Shown here piece after piece: positions 1-8,976 of a stretch of 64,000 bases of DNA. The notes beneath the pieces were generated by a model. That model did not search any database and was not told the DNA's origin. It worked only from the letters and a program-made list of their open reading frames with translations. The stretch spans positions 51,413,834-51,477,833 of the forward strand of contig NC_069660.1 in the NCBI RefSeq assembly GCF_027244095.1, given 5' to 3'. Positions within the stretch are counted from its first letter, which is position 1. Every line of letters begins with the position of its first letter. The stretch comes from Hemicordylus capensis (Eukaryota > Chordata > Lepidosauria > Squamata > Cordylidae). The translations under genes were made by a program, and so were the position numbers.

Positions 1-861
1 CAGAAGAATCATCAGTCAGCAAGTGGTCTGCGGAGAACAAAAGAGGGCCCTTAAACAGGCAGCTTTCTCTGAGAATCTGGTCACTGCTGAATGGGGCAGC
101 AGAAGTCCTTGGGAAGAAGCAAAGCCACAAACTTTGTGATTGAAATCTGGTCTGGCACTCAACTATTTCCTTGAAAGCTATTCCCTCCCCCTTAATACAG
201 AAGTATTGATGACTCTGGATGATAGTTTGATGGCTAATGCGCCCCTGCCTCATTCTACACACACAGTCACTTCTTTCATCAAGCATCTTATTTTGTTTAA
301 AAGACCTTCTGTCCCAGATAATTCTAAATTTCTGGGACATGTTGCTGCAGAAGGTACTATGTCAAATCCTACTGGGAATACTGGATACTGTGGGAAACAT
401 ATAAATTCATAAATAAAAACTTTAATATTGTTCTTGATCCAAATTTTCTCTGCAAATAAACTCATGAGCAAAATGTTTTTAATTTTAGTATTGATTAACA
501 TTGATCCCTAATATACTTAGACATTTCATTCTAATTGGAGGTCAGCAGACTAAATTGAAATGAGAGTAGATCGAATAGGGTGTTGATATGATAAAGAGTT
601 GAAATCCAGGTTGATGTATAAGACATATGTGAAATGTTATCTGCTGCATTTGTGTAATTTTCTTTTTATCTTTTTCTTTTCTGTAATTTTCTTTTCTGTT
701 ATAAATTTAAAAAATATGAAAAAAAGAAAAAAAATTGTTCTTGATCAAATTTCTGTTAATGTTTCGTGTTAACTTGTTTAATGTAAGGTCAGGAGAATCC
801 TCAAGCATAGGTTTTCTGTTGGAACCGACTGGGACTACTAACACTTAATAATGCTGGCCAA
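1..861. other. No recognisable gene or repeat
   Basis: AT-rich single-copy-looking DNA with short scattered open frames that carry no recognised motif. A lone AATAAA lies at about 412-417 on the + strand. In other vertebrates the 3' end of PPFIA4 converges on MYOG from this side, but nothing here lets me call a PPFIA4 exon or UTR. Confidence 0.5.
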
Positions 862-1050
862 CATGATGCACAGCAGTACAGAACCACTGCACTGCATCAG
901 GGCTACTGCAGAGCCATAAGGCAGTCCCACTGCTGTAGAGAATGTGTGGCTGTGCAAGCAGTGCAGCTTGCACAACCGCCCATTCTCTACACATTGCATC
1001 TGCCCTAAGAGTCTGCAGCAGCCCCTATGCGGTGTGCAGTGGCTCTCTAT
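862..1050. repeat. Foldback (palindromic) MITE-like repeat
   Basis: The two halves are imperfect inverted copies of one another. The clearest paired segments are TGTAGAGAATGTGTGG on the left and its complement (ATTCTCTACA) on the right, plus CAGTGG and GCAGCAG blocks toward the ends. Arms are about 80 nt around a centre near 955. No target duplication was established, so the superfamily is unknown. Confidence 0.5.
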
Positions 1051-1742
1051 CACTTTGCTTCATGTGGGCCAGTATTAATGGTTTGTAAACACGAAAATTT
1101 GCAATGCTTTTAAACATACACCTTGTTTCTCTTTTTGTTGACACTTGTGATTCTCCTTTCTGTGCTTATGACAAAGAGAGATTGTTGAGCAGGATGAACT
1201 AAGCGACTGTCTGCTTTTCTCTGCCTCCTTCTACCATACCTGCCTCTTCTTGCCCCAGTGTTCTTTCATTCTACCAATATAATCACAGATAATTTATTAA
1301 CATGACAAAGTACACAAATGTTGCCTATGGAGAAAGGACTGGTCCACAAAGTATCTGCATCCTGCACTGCCAAGAATGGCCACCTCAGCCCTTCACTTCT
1401 CTTGATTGCTGCTGGTTAAGAGAGGATGAACTGAACAGATAGGTGTGCGAGTCCCAAAGTTGTTACATGATAAAGACTGTTAAAAACTGCTATGTTCAAA
1501 TATTTCCCTTATATTACCATCTGTTCTTTATCTGAAGACTGGAAAGAGGCCAACCAACCTCCTTCCACTGTCAAATGATCCTCGTTTGTAAAAGTTGTGC
1601 CTTCCTAATTTCCATATACAGTTTTAAGTTATAGCCATGTCTTTTTCTCTACTATGGTCTCTTGGTTCTGATTTTAAAAATAGTACATTTGTCATTGTTT
1701 TAGCATCTTGGATAAAAAGTAAACACGAACTGGTAGGCTCAC

Positions 1743-1744
<2 letters not shown>
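1051..1744. other. No recognisable gene or repeat
   Basis: Ordinary AT-rich sequence. I see no conserved protein motif, splice structure or named repeat. Confidence 0.45.
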
Positions 1745-1803
<59 letters not shown>

Positions 1804-1827
1804 TATACACACACACACACACACACC
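1745..1827. repeat. Compound (AT)n-(AC)n microsatellite
   Basis: An uninterrupted AT dinucleotide run of about 51 bp (1745-1795) is followed by a short mixed segment and an AC run (1807-1826). Open frames read through it only as Ile-Tyr or Thr-His repeats and are not genes. Confidence 0.95.
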
Positions 1828-1895
1828 CGTGCGTACACACACAGTGTAGTGTAGTGTAGTGTGTGGTTTTTCAGCCATGGATGAATTTTTGAAGC

Positions 1896-1952
1896 TTCTA
1901 TCTACACCTTCCCCACATTTTAGCATTCTATCTACACCTTCCCCACATTTTA
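1896..1952. repeat. Two-copy tandem repeat, 30-bp period
   Basis: A 27-bp unit beginning TTCTATCTACACCTTCCCC occurs at 1896-1922 and again, identical, at 1926-1952, separated by GCA. Identity suggests a recent replication-slippage duplication. Confidence 0.9.
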
Positions 1953-2444
1953 AAAATGTGACGATTATGACTCATATGTGCTGTTAAAGCTTACCAATGA
2001 AGAGGTTAAAATTACCATGGTTTCAATTGTGTCACATTATTTTATTTGTGACTGGCTGGGTTAGCAAATTTGCAAGAAGCTCTCCAAAAACAATGCTTTA
2101 GAATGAGGATGTCTCCTAAATCTCTCATTGCATTTTTAGTAGTATTACTCCAGCTCACCATTAGGCAATGTTCTGATTTTTTCATCCTATACAAAGTAGT
2201 TTTTAAAACCCGTTTAAAGGAAATGTGAATTTCCTTGGCAGAGCAAAAACACACTCCCATTGGTTGAGGTGATTATGACATCAGCACTGCTCAACCTCCC
2301 TGTAGCTTCCTGATATGTGTAGAAGGCCTGGCTGAATTGTGTGGCCTTTTTAAAAAAAAAAAAATTCCTGAATATAACTGAAAAAGGATTTGTAAAAGGA
2401 AATCTGCCATTTGTAGATTCCTGTTTGATCACAACCTTCTTCCC
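1953..2444. other. No recognisable gene or repeat
   Basis: No motif or repeat recognised. A short poly-A stretch near 2352-2364 is the only low-complexity tract. Confidence 0.4.
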
Positions 2445-3555
2445 TGGCAATGAAGATGATGTTGGAGTGGAGCTGAGGGGAGTGAAGACCATAAGGTTAG
2501 TATTAGAGCTGGTTCTAGAACTCAAAACTCCCCTTTCAAAAATATTGCGCTTTTACATGGCGTGCCAGTATAAAGGAAAAATATTTTTGATTTTTTTCGT
2601 TGGGGGAAAAAGGAGTGACTGTGTGAAGAAAAGGTGTGTGGCGGGTGGGGGGAGATGTACAGTGCTTGTTTCCTGCTCTTTTGCCTTTCACCCTAGTAAC
2701 ACCTGAGAATAATTTCTCTCAGGCCTGGTGAAATCTGCTCCCAGGAAATGAGAAATCTCTTGAAAATAAAGGGCAAACATTATTACACTTGAATGGTTTA
2801 ACTCATGTCTCTGAGGTAAATAGAGAAACACAGTCACATAGGCCTTAGCTTCTTAGCTGTGACAGTGGCCTCTTCCTTCATTTCTTCTATCTGAAAGTGG
2901 CCTTTTCCTTCATTTTACCTCAGGACTGCTAGGCCTCACCTTGATGCGCCTATTTGGCGCTCCAACCTTGCAGATGGTGCTGCTAAGATGGTGCTGCTTG
3001 TAAGGGTCAGAGGGCCCAGGACATTTAGCATGACAAGCAAGACAACCAACGGTTGCAACTTTACCTACCATATGAGGATGTTAAAATGAAACAAAATGAA
3101 GGAAATGACCACTGTTGTATAGAAGCGGCAACATTAACACTGCTAAGCAGTTGAGGCCTATGTGATAGAATAGGCCAATCTACCTCAGAGACATGAGTTA
3201 AAGCATTCCAATGTAATAATCATTGTCTTTTATTTTCAAGAGATTTCTCTTTCCTAGAAGTGGGGTGGAGGGGCAGATTACACCAGCCCTGACAAAAATT
3301 ATTCTCAGCTGTTACTTGGGCAAAAGGCAAAATGAACAGGAAACAGATACTGTTCAGCCCTGTTTCTTCACACAGTTGCTTCTCCCCTCCTTTTTTTAAA
3401 GGCAGAGAAAAATAAAAATAATTTCCCTTTATTCTGGCATGCCATATAAAAGGGCAATTTGCGGGGAAGGGCAGATTTTTTGAGTTATAAAACTAGCTCT
3501 AATACTAACCTTATGGTCTTTACTTCCCTCATCTCCGCTCCCGAGAATCTCTTCA
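2445..3555. repeat. Large foldback element with about 470-bp imperfect inverted arms
   Basis: The left arm (about 2445-2930) is repeated in inverted orientation at about 3075-3555. For example 2485-2510 is the reverse complement of 3495-3520, and the 19-bp AACTCATGTCTCTGAGGTA at about 2801-2819 pairs with 3181-3199. Paired positions sum to about 6000-6005, placing the centre near 3000 with a spacer of about 150 bp. The arms have diverged by many substitutions and small indels, so the element is not very recent. No transposase frame is visible; it looks like a non-autonomous DNA transposon with long inverted repeats, superfamily unknown. Confidence 0.75.
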
Positions 3556-3628
3556 CCCCCACCCCCACCTTTCTCCATACAGTTGCTCCCTTAAAATGGG
3601 GGGGGGGCAGGGAAATCAAATTAAAATA

Positions 3629-3869
3629 CAGTGGTCCCTCAACTTACGAACTACTCGACATCCATAGTTTTTGACTTACGAACGACAAAAATGACCGGAA
3701 GTCGTTGCCGGTTTAGATGCGGCTTCCTCGACTTACGAATTTTTAGATGCGGTTTCCTCGATTTACGAATGTTTCCAGACCTCTGTGGGTGCGCTTTTCG
3801 ACTTACGAAAATTTCGACCTACGAACGTGCATTCGGAACGGATTAACTTCGTAAGCCGAGGGACCACTG
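3629..3869 (+). mobile_element. Tc1/mariner-like MITE, first of an inverted pair
   Basis: A 241-bp element begins CAGTGGTCCCTCAACTTACG and ends with the complementary CGAGGGACCACTG. It is preceded by TA (3627-3628), as expected for Tc1/mariner/pogo elements, but is followed by TT instead of TA. It has no coding capacity. A second 241-bp copy lies 11 bp away in opposite orientation. Confidence 0.8.
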
Positions 3870-3880
3870 TTTGCATAATA

Positions 3881-4121
3881 CAGTGGTCCCTCAACTTACG
3901 AAGTTAATCCGTTCCGAACGCACGTTCGTAGGTCGAAATTTTCGTAAGTCGAAAAGCGCACCCACGGAGGTCTGGAAACATTCGTAAGTCGAGGAAACCG
4001 CATCTAAAAATTCATAAGTCGAGGAAGCCGCATCTAAACCGGCAACGACTTCCGGTCATTTTTGTCGTTCGTAAGTCGAAAACTACGGATGTCGAGTAGT
4101 TCGTAAGTCGAGGGACCACTG
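3881..4121 (-). mobile_element. Tc1/mariner-like MITE, second of an inverted pair
   Basis: A 241-bp element that is nearly the exact reverse complement of 3629-3869. It is bracketed by TA at 3879-3880 and 4122-4123. The high identity between the two copies indicates either two recent insertions or one inverted duplication. Confidence 0.85.
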
Positions 4122-4323
4122 TATACAATATTTGAGGATAATAAACATTTTATGACTTATTTGTACTAACATTTAAATGATCCTGACACACAAACAGGGT
4201 TTTCTCACTAAACAACTTTTCTCACTGCATCTACCCAAGCTTTCTGTTGCTTCTCCTTAGGTACATGTGCATTTTTTAAAAAAAATTTGGTGTGCTTTTT
4301 GTTGTGCTCTTGCACAGGGATAC

Positions 4324-4480
4324 TATATGATTGATTGGTCGGTTGTGACATTTCTATACCGCCTTTCATTAAAACAATCTCAAGGCAGTTCACACAAAAC
4401 TTAAAACTAGACAACAAGAATTACACAATTAAAGTATTAGCTAAAATATAGATATAATTAAAAGATTATAAAGACTGTAC
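4324..4480 (-). mobile_element. LINE 3' tail fragment (L2/CR1-like)
   Basis: Read on the minus strand it has the widespread squamate LINE tail, with a TGAAAGGCGGTATAGAAAT-type ending. The same tail recurs at 27735-28245 with more of the element attached. No coding part is retained here. Confidence 0.6.
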
Positions 4481-5764
4481 ACTGCTTCTACCTTCTGGAT
4501 TTTTCAAAATCATGGTTGGTTTGGGTCAGATTACTGCAGGACACTTCGTTCCCCATCCTCAGAATGTCCAGGCCTCACACAAAGACAGCAGCAATGATGT
4601 CGCAGCAGAGCCAACATGGCAGCTGCCTGTTTTGTGGGGGCATGGCCAAATAGGAATTTCAAACCTTGATTTCTGCTGCCTATGAGCAGATTTCAGCAAA
4701 CAACAATAAAACTAGGTGACTTGTAATCACTTTGAGGTAAGAACTGAATAATAACATTTTTAAAGCAGACATCCCCATTGCTGCCTCCCTCTGTTCAGAT
4801 AATTATATATGCAGGTGAAGGAGCTCTTCCTCAGATTTTTTCCTAACTGGTGGGAACTACAGTGGTGAAACCTCTTTTTCATTTACCTGTGATTTTTATT
4901 CTTGCAGAGTAATCTGCACATTTATAATAAGATGGCTACTTGATGAGCGAAAGTGGCACTTTAGAGTTGAGAGGCTCATTACCTTACCTGTTAGTAGCCT
5001 GAGGCAGTGAGGGGATGGGTCTAAATGGGCAGGCAGGAGTAAGTGTAGCTGTATGGGCTACTTTCAAAGAATAACCACTACAGGTAGCAATAATGCGATA
5101 GGACTCATTGAGGAGTATTGCCTTCTTGTCCTACTTGTGGATTTCCCAAAAGCTTCTGGATGCTACTGGATTGATGGGCCTCCTTAGGTCTAATCCATAA
5201 GGACTCTTTTTGTATTCTTATAATTGTACAATAATGTGTTATAGCCTGATTTGGGGGGATTGATATTATTTACTTTGCTGGTTTGACTCATACACATTTC
5301 ATTATTAAAATAATTATCTGCATTCACCAACTATAGTTAAGCAAAAGAGAAACTATTTACATGTTGAAAATAACATTTTGCTTGAAAAGATGAAAAGGCT
5401 AACATCGAATTTTTAGCTACTTTTAATTACTTTTGGTGTCTCTTCAGGGGGTTGAAGACAGCACAGTACATCTGTGACAGCACAGTTTCCAGTCCTTAGG
5501 AAAAGTTCTAAGTTGCCCAGAGCACTTGACTGCCAGTTTTATATTTTTTAAGAAGACAATAGGTCACACATAGCCTCTTAGGCTCCAGATCTGTTTAGCC
5601 TTTTACCAGGCCTACAGTTACTTCCCAGTAAGGAAACCTAGAAGAGTTATCTCCTTCTAGTCCTATGGGAGCAGACAACATGAACATGCTTGTGTTTCCA
5701 GAAACATTGTCAATTTCCAGGACAGGCACTGGCAGGAGGAAAAGAAAATATACCTTTCTGGAAC
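4481..5764. other. No recognisable gene or repeat
   Basis: Mixed-composition intergenic DNA. I searched both strands for the missing MYOG exon 3 motif (HSLxSIVxSIxVEDV) and did not find it. Confidence 0.4.
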
Positions 5765-6060
5765 ATACGAACATAGGAAGCTGCCATATACTGAGTCAAA
5801 CCATTGGTCCATCTAGCTCAGTATTGTCTACAGAGACTGGCAGCAGCTTCTCCAAAATTGCAAGCAGGGATCTCTCTCAGTCCTGTTTTGGAGGTGCCAG
5901 GGAGGGAACCTAGATTCTCTTCCCAGAGCAGCTCCATCCACTAAGAGGAATATTTTACAGTGCTTACACATGTAGTCTCCTATTTGTATGCAACCAGGGC
6001 AGAGCCTGCTTAGCTAAGGGGACAAGTCATGCTTGCTGCCACAAGACCAGCTCTCCTCCC
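5765..6060 (-). mobile_element. tRNA-derived squamate SINE (GAGAGCTGGTCTTG head)
   Basis: On the minus strand it starts with a head resembling GAGAGCTGGTCTTGTGGTAG and ends with the tail block GGCAGCTTCCTATGTTCGTA. A near full-length relative lies on the + strand at 54701-55005. The tail phrase reading roughly as 'GACCAATGGTCTGACTC' is shared with fragments at 31062 and 33035. Pol III A- and B-box-like blocks are present in the head. Confidence 0.75.
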
Positions 6061-6184
6061 ACAACATATCTATCTAATCAATCAAATAAATAAAATCACC
6101 TCCTTAAAGGACTTGTATGCTGGTCTCATATCTGATGTGGTGGACAGATATATGACAGACCAGGCAGCTATTTGTTCTGCACTG

Positions 6185-6225
6185 AGCAGGGGGTTAGACT
6201 AAAAGGTTTCCAAGGTCCCTTCCAA
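6185..6225 (+). repeat. CR1-like 3' tail, left part (split by a hAT insertion)
   Basis: The phrase AAGGTCCCTTCCAA matches the CR1 3'-terminal block (GGTCCCTTCCAAC followed by ATTCTATGAT). The rest of the tail resumes at 6896 after a 670-bp insertion. Confidence 0.65.
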
Positions 6226-6895
6226 TATAGATGTGCAAACTGGCTTGAGGTGGAGCCGGTTCGCCATCAAACCAGTCTGGCTCGAGGGCTCACCAAAACC
6301 CCCAGGCTAGCTTGGGGCCAGTTCAGGAGTCCTAATGTTCTAAAAAAAGTTTTAAAAAACAAAACAAAACTCACCACCAGGTCCAGCAGTGCTGCTGCGG
6401 AAGGAGGGTCTCTGCCATTTCCCCCTCCCCCTGCTCTTTCAAGGGCCTTTGGCCTGCTTTTAGGCCATTCTGGCCCTTTCTCTGGTGGTGGTGGCCATTT
6501 TGGAGGCTGCCGCACATGCACGCTGGCCATTTGCATGGCCGGGTTATGACTCAGGCAGGGCGCATGTGCAGCAGCCTCCAAAATGGCTGCTGCCACCAGA
6601 GAAAGGGCCAGAATGCCCACAAAATGGGTTGAAATGGCGCTTGGAAGAGCAGGGGGAGGCTGGCTGGGGGAGGTGGAAATGGCACACACCCCATGTCGCA
6701 GCAGCACTCCTGCAGACCGCTGGACGTGGCAGCGGTGAGTTTTTTTTAAAAAAATTACTTTATGACCCCCAAACCGGCTAGGATCCGAGCTGAGACAGTT
6801 TGTTCAGGGGACACAAAACTGAACATGCCTGGTTCAGTTTGAATCTGGATCAAACTCTAGCAGGGCTGGGCACACAGGTTTTGTGTACATCCTTG
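6226..6895. mobile_element. Non-autonomous hAT-type element inside a CR1 tail
   Basis: An insertion of 670 bp is flanked by the direct 8-bp repeat CCTTCCAA (6218-6225 and 6896-6903), the duplication size of hAT transposases. The ends are weakly inverted (TATAGATGTGCAAA on the left; complement CAAGGATGTACACA on the right), close to the hAT-type GGATGTGCA terminus. The interior is GC-rich with mirrored blocks containing GCAGCCTCCAAAATGG and its complement. It has no transposase frame; the GC-rich open frames are low-complexity by-products. Confidence 0.7.
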
Positions 6896-6925
6896 CCTTC
6901 CAACTCTAACATTCTATGATTCCTC
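6896..6925 (+). repeat. CR1-like 3' tail, right part
   Basis: CCTTCCAACTCTAACATTCTATGATTCC continues the tail interrupted at 6225 and ends in the ATTCTATGAT block typical of CR1 3' termini. On the MYOG sense strand this piece directly follows the candidate exon 3 start. Confidence 0.65.
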
Positions 6926-6945
6926 TGAGAGCAAGCAAATGTGAT
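6914..6945 (-). pseudogene. Speculative truncated start of MYOG exon 3
   Basis: A CAG acceptor preceded by a pyrimidine-rich stretch (minus-strand CTCTGCTCCTGCTCTTATGT) opens an exon in the phase left by exon 2. The split codon gives Asp and the reading is D-H-I-C-L-L-S-E-E-S-stop. Chicken myogenin continues D-H-L-L-S-D-D at this point. The similarity is only a few residues and may be chance. The sequence then becomes CR1-like tail, and the rest of the conserved C-terminus (HSLxSIVxSIxVEDV) is not seen. If real, exon 3 is truncated by retroposon sequence; more cautiously, exon 3 is simply not in the readable sequence. Confidence 0.2.
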
Positions 6946-6994
6946 CTGGTGACATAAGAGCAGGAGCAGAGGTACCTCCTCATAAGAGTGTATA

Positions 6995-7490
6995 TCCTCT
7001 ATAATAAAGAGCCACGGTGTAATCCCGTGTCTCCCTGCCCGTGTCTTTCTTGGCTGTTCTGGGCATGCGCTCTGTGCATGCCCAGAACGTCCGAGAAAGA
7101 TACGGCTGCAGAGACACAGCGGCCATTTTGGGGCCGGGAGGAGGAGAAGCGGCGGGCCGAGGAGAAGCGGCTGCCACCAATGCAGGGAGGAGAGTGCGAG
7201 TGAGGCGGCGGTGGCCGCGGCGGGGCGACTGGCCCCGATGGCGGCGGCGGCGGCCGCAGCAGTAGTGCGGGCAATGCGGCAGCGGCGGGGCGACTGGCTG
7301 CGATGGCGACGGCGGCGGGAGTGTGGGCGAGGCGGTGGTGGCCATGGTGGGGCGACTGGTCCCGATGGCGGCGGCCGCCACGGCAAGGAGACTGGGCCCA
7401 ATGGCGGTGGGGGCCGCGGCGGAAGGACTGGGCGCGGTGGTGGGGGCGGTCTACTAGCGCCCATTAATCTAACGGGCTTAAAATTACTAG
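6995..7490 (+). mobile_element. Non-autonomous Helitron, apparently with both ends
   Basis: The 496-bp element starts 5'-TCCTCTATAATAAAGAGCC, very like the TC..TATAATAAA starts of vertebrate Helitrons, and ends in CTAG (7487-7490). A hairpin (GCCCATTA-ATC-TAACGGGC, about 7460-7478, one mismatch) lies about 8 nt before the CTAG. It sits between A (6994) and T (7491) with no target duplication, as the family requires. The interior is very GC-rich, with a 42-nt-arm hairpin at 7027-7117 and GGCGGC-type repeats. There is no Rep/helicase frame. It lies downstream of MYOG exon 2, in intron 2 or the 3' flank. Confidence 0.8.
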
Positions 7491-7639
7491 TAGTAAAATA
7501 AAGAGGAAGGGGAGGAGAAGAGCTTGGGAGTAGCACTTGGGAGTGATGATGTTGGCCATCTGTGGAGTACAGTGATACCTCCAAAGAGCAATTGGACTGG
7601 ATTTTATTGAGTCCCTACAGAGCAATGTGATGTTCTTAC

Positions 7640-7721
7640 CTGCAGGATGAGTGTTGAACTCTAGCTGGGTGCTCCACTCTGGGCTACATGAGGTGCTGCT
7701 GGGTCCATGGTCACTAGCCAC
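7640..7721 (-). CDS. MYOG: Myogenin, coding exon 2
   Basis: This 82-bp internal exon encodes V-A-S-D-H-G-P-S-S-T-S-C-S-P-E-W-S-T-Q-L-E-F-N-T-H-P-A plus one base of a split codon. That is the Ser/Pro-rich segment after the bHLH domain; SCSPEWSTQLEF is identical to chicken myogenin. The acceptor is TTTCAG at 7727-7722 and the donor is G|GTAAGA at 7640/7639. Phase is 0 on entry and 1 on exit, agreeing with exon 1 and with the Asp that begins exon 3 in other vertebrates. The segment belongs to the C-terminal region involved in activation. The exon is intact. Confidence 0.95.
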
Positions 7722-8284
7722 CTGAAATTAGAAAACTCTAACTTTTAGAATTAATCACTTGAAGGCCACCAGTATGACTGCAACCTTGCATTATTTGCTT
7801 CACTGCAAGTCTCTGTTTAGCATTCATTTTTGTTCTTTCCAGAAATATCTTCCATCTCATCAGATTAGGTTTATTAGTGAAAATACAGACAGCAAGAAAC
7901 TGCAAAGGTGATGAGACCGCACAATCCACTGCATTTTGGATTGTGGGCAGGGCTCGTATAATCCAAGCATTCTTGGTATCAGTTTGTGCTCCTGGCATTT
8001 GGGGCAATTCAACCATAATATAGTCCAGCCGTTTCCCAGGGTTGACACGGGGGATGGGATGAGTATCTGAAGCCCAGTCCAGTCAAGGAGAGATATGTGA
8101 TGGACAATGGATGCTTGAATGCTGCTGAACTGGAGTTGGGAACATCATTCACAGACAAAGCAGATCAGTCTTTGAAGAGGTGACTGTGCTTCAGTAACAA
8201 ATAGGGGACAGAAGACTGGCTGGCCTGTAAACTGGTTCCTGTGAGCTGGGTTCATAGTGATGTGACATGAGTGTAGCTAGGCTC

Positions 8285-8285
<1 letters not shown>

Positions 8286-8336
<51 letters not shown>

Positions 8337-8546
8337 CATGTTACATCCCGCTCTTCCTCCAAGGAGCCCAGAGCAGTGTACTACATACTTAGGTTTCTCC
8401 TTACAACAACCCTGTGAAGTAGGTTAGGCTGAGAGAGAAGTGACTGGCCCAGAGTCACCCAGCAAGTATCATGGCTGAATGGGGATTTGAACTCAGGTCT
8501 CCCTGGTCCTAGTCCAGCACTCTAACCACTACACCACACTGGCTGT
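8286..8546 (-). mobile_element. CORE-SINE (MIR-like) with L2-type tail and (TAAA)n
   Basis: On the minus strand it carries a tRNA-like head (GTAGTGGTTAGAGTGCTGGA, then GAGTTCAAATCCCC as B box). A MIR-type core follows (ACTTGCTGGGTGACTCTGGG, CAGTCACTTCTCTCTC), then an L2-like end (CTCCTTGGAGGAAGAGCGGG) and a long (TAAA)n tail at 8288-8336. It looks nearly full length and little diverged from the copy at 13994-14228. Confidence 0.85.
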
Positions 8547-8904
8547 TTTACCATAACCCAATTGCATCACTATGTACCTAAACTTGTCCTTTTCAATGCA
8601 GTTTTATTTGCACTGGACCTTTCCCAAGAAGTGACTGTTTCACTGAATACAAGGAGCCCAGTAACACAGAGACAAGCGAGGCCCTCTCTCTTAGCTGTGA
8701 TCTGCATTCTTCTGAAGTTGTGTACCCACAACTTTAGCCCAAAAACCTGGCATTGGGTTGGCCAGAAAATGTGGCTTATGTCAGATTTCTTTTCACCAAA
8801 TTATTTTAACTAAACCAATCAAGTCGTTTAGTTGCGGGACACTAAGATTTTCACTTTTCTCTTTCTTTTGTTTTAGGGTATTTGTTACATTATTTTAAAA
8901 AAAG

Positions 8905-8976
8905 CTATCCCAAATATTTAAGTATTAACCTACCTAATTTACTATTAACTAAATATTTAGTATTAACCTACCTAAT
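8905..8976. repeat. Short tandem duplication, about 35-bp unit
   Basis: The block AAATATTT(A)AGTATTAACCTACCTAAT occurs twice in direct succession with a one-base difference. Confidence 0.8.

Noticed and set aside
1-420. PPFIA4 3' UTR or last exon
   Set aside because: Expected from vertebrate gene order, but the sequence shows only a lone AATAAA and no coding similarity.
6850-7584. 244-codon minus-strand open frame
   Set aside because: It reads through the GC-rich Helitron as Pro/Ala-rich low complexity and crosses transposon boundaries.
7530-7600. A minus-strand phrase S-T-D-G-Q-H-H-H-S resembling the human exon 3 phrase P-T-D-A-H-N-L-H-S
   Set aside because: No acceptor in the right phase, and the conserved SIVxSIxVEDV does not follow.
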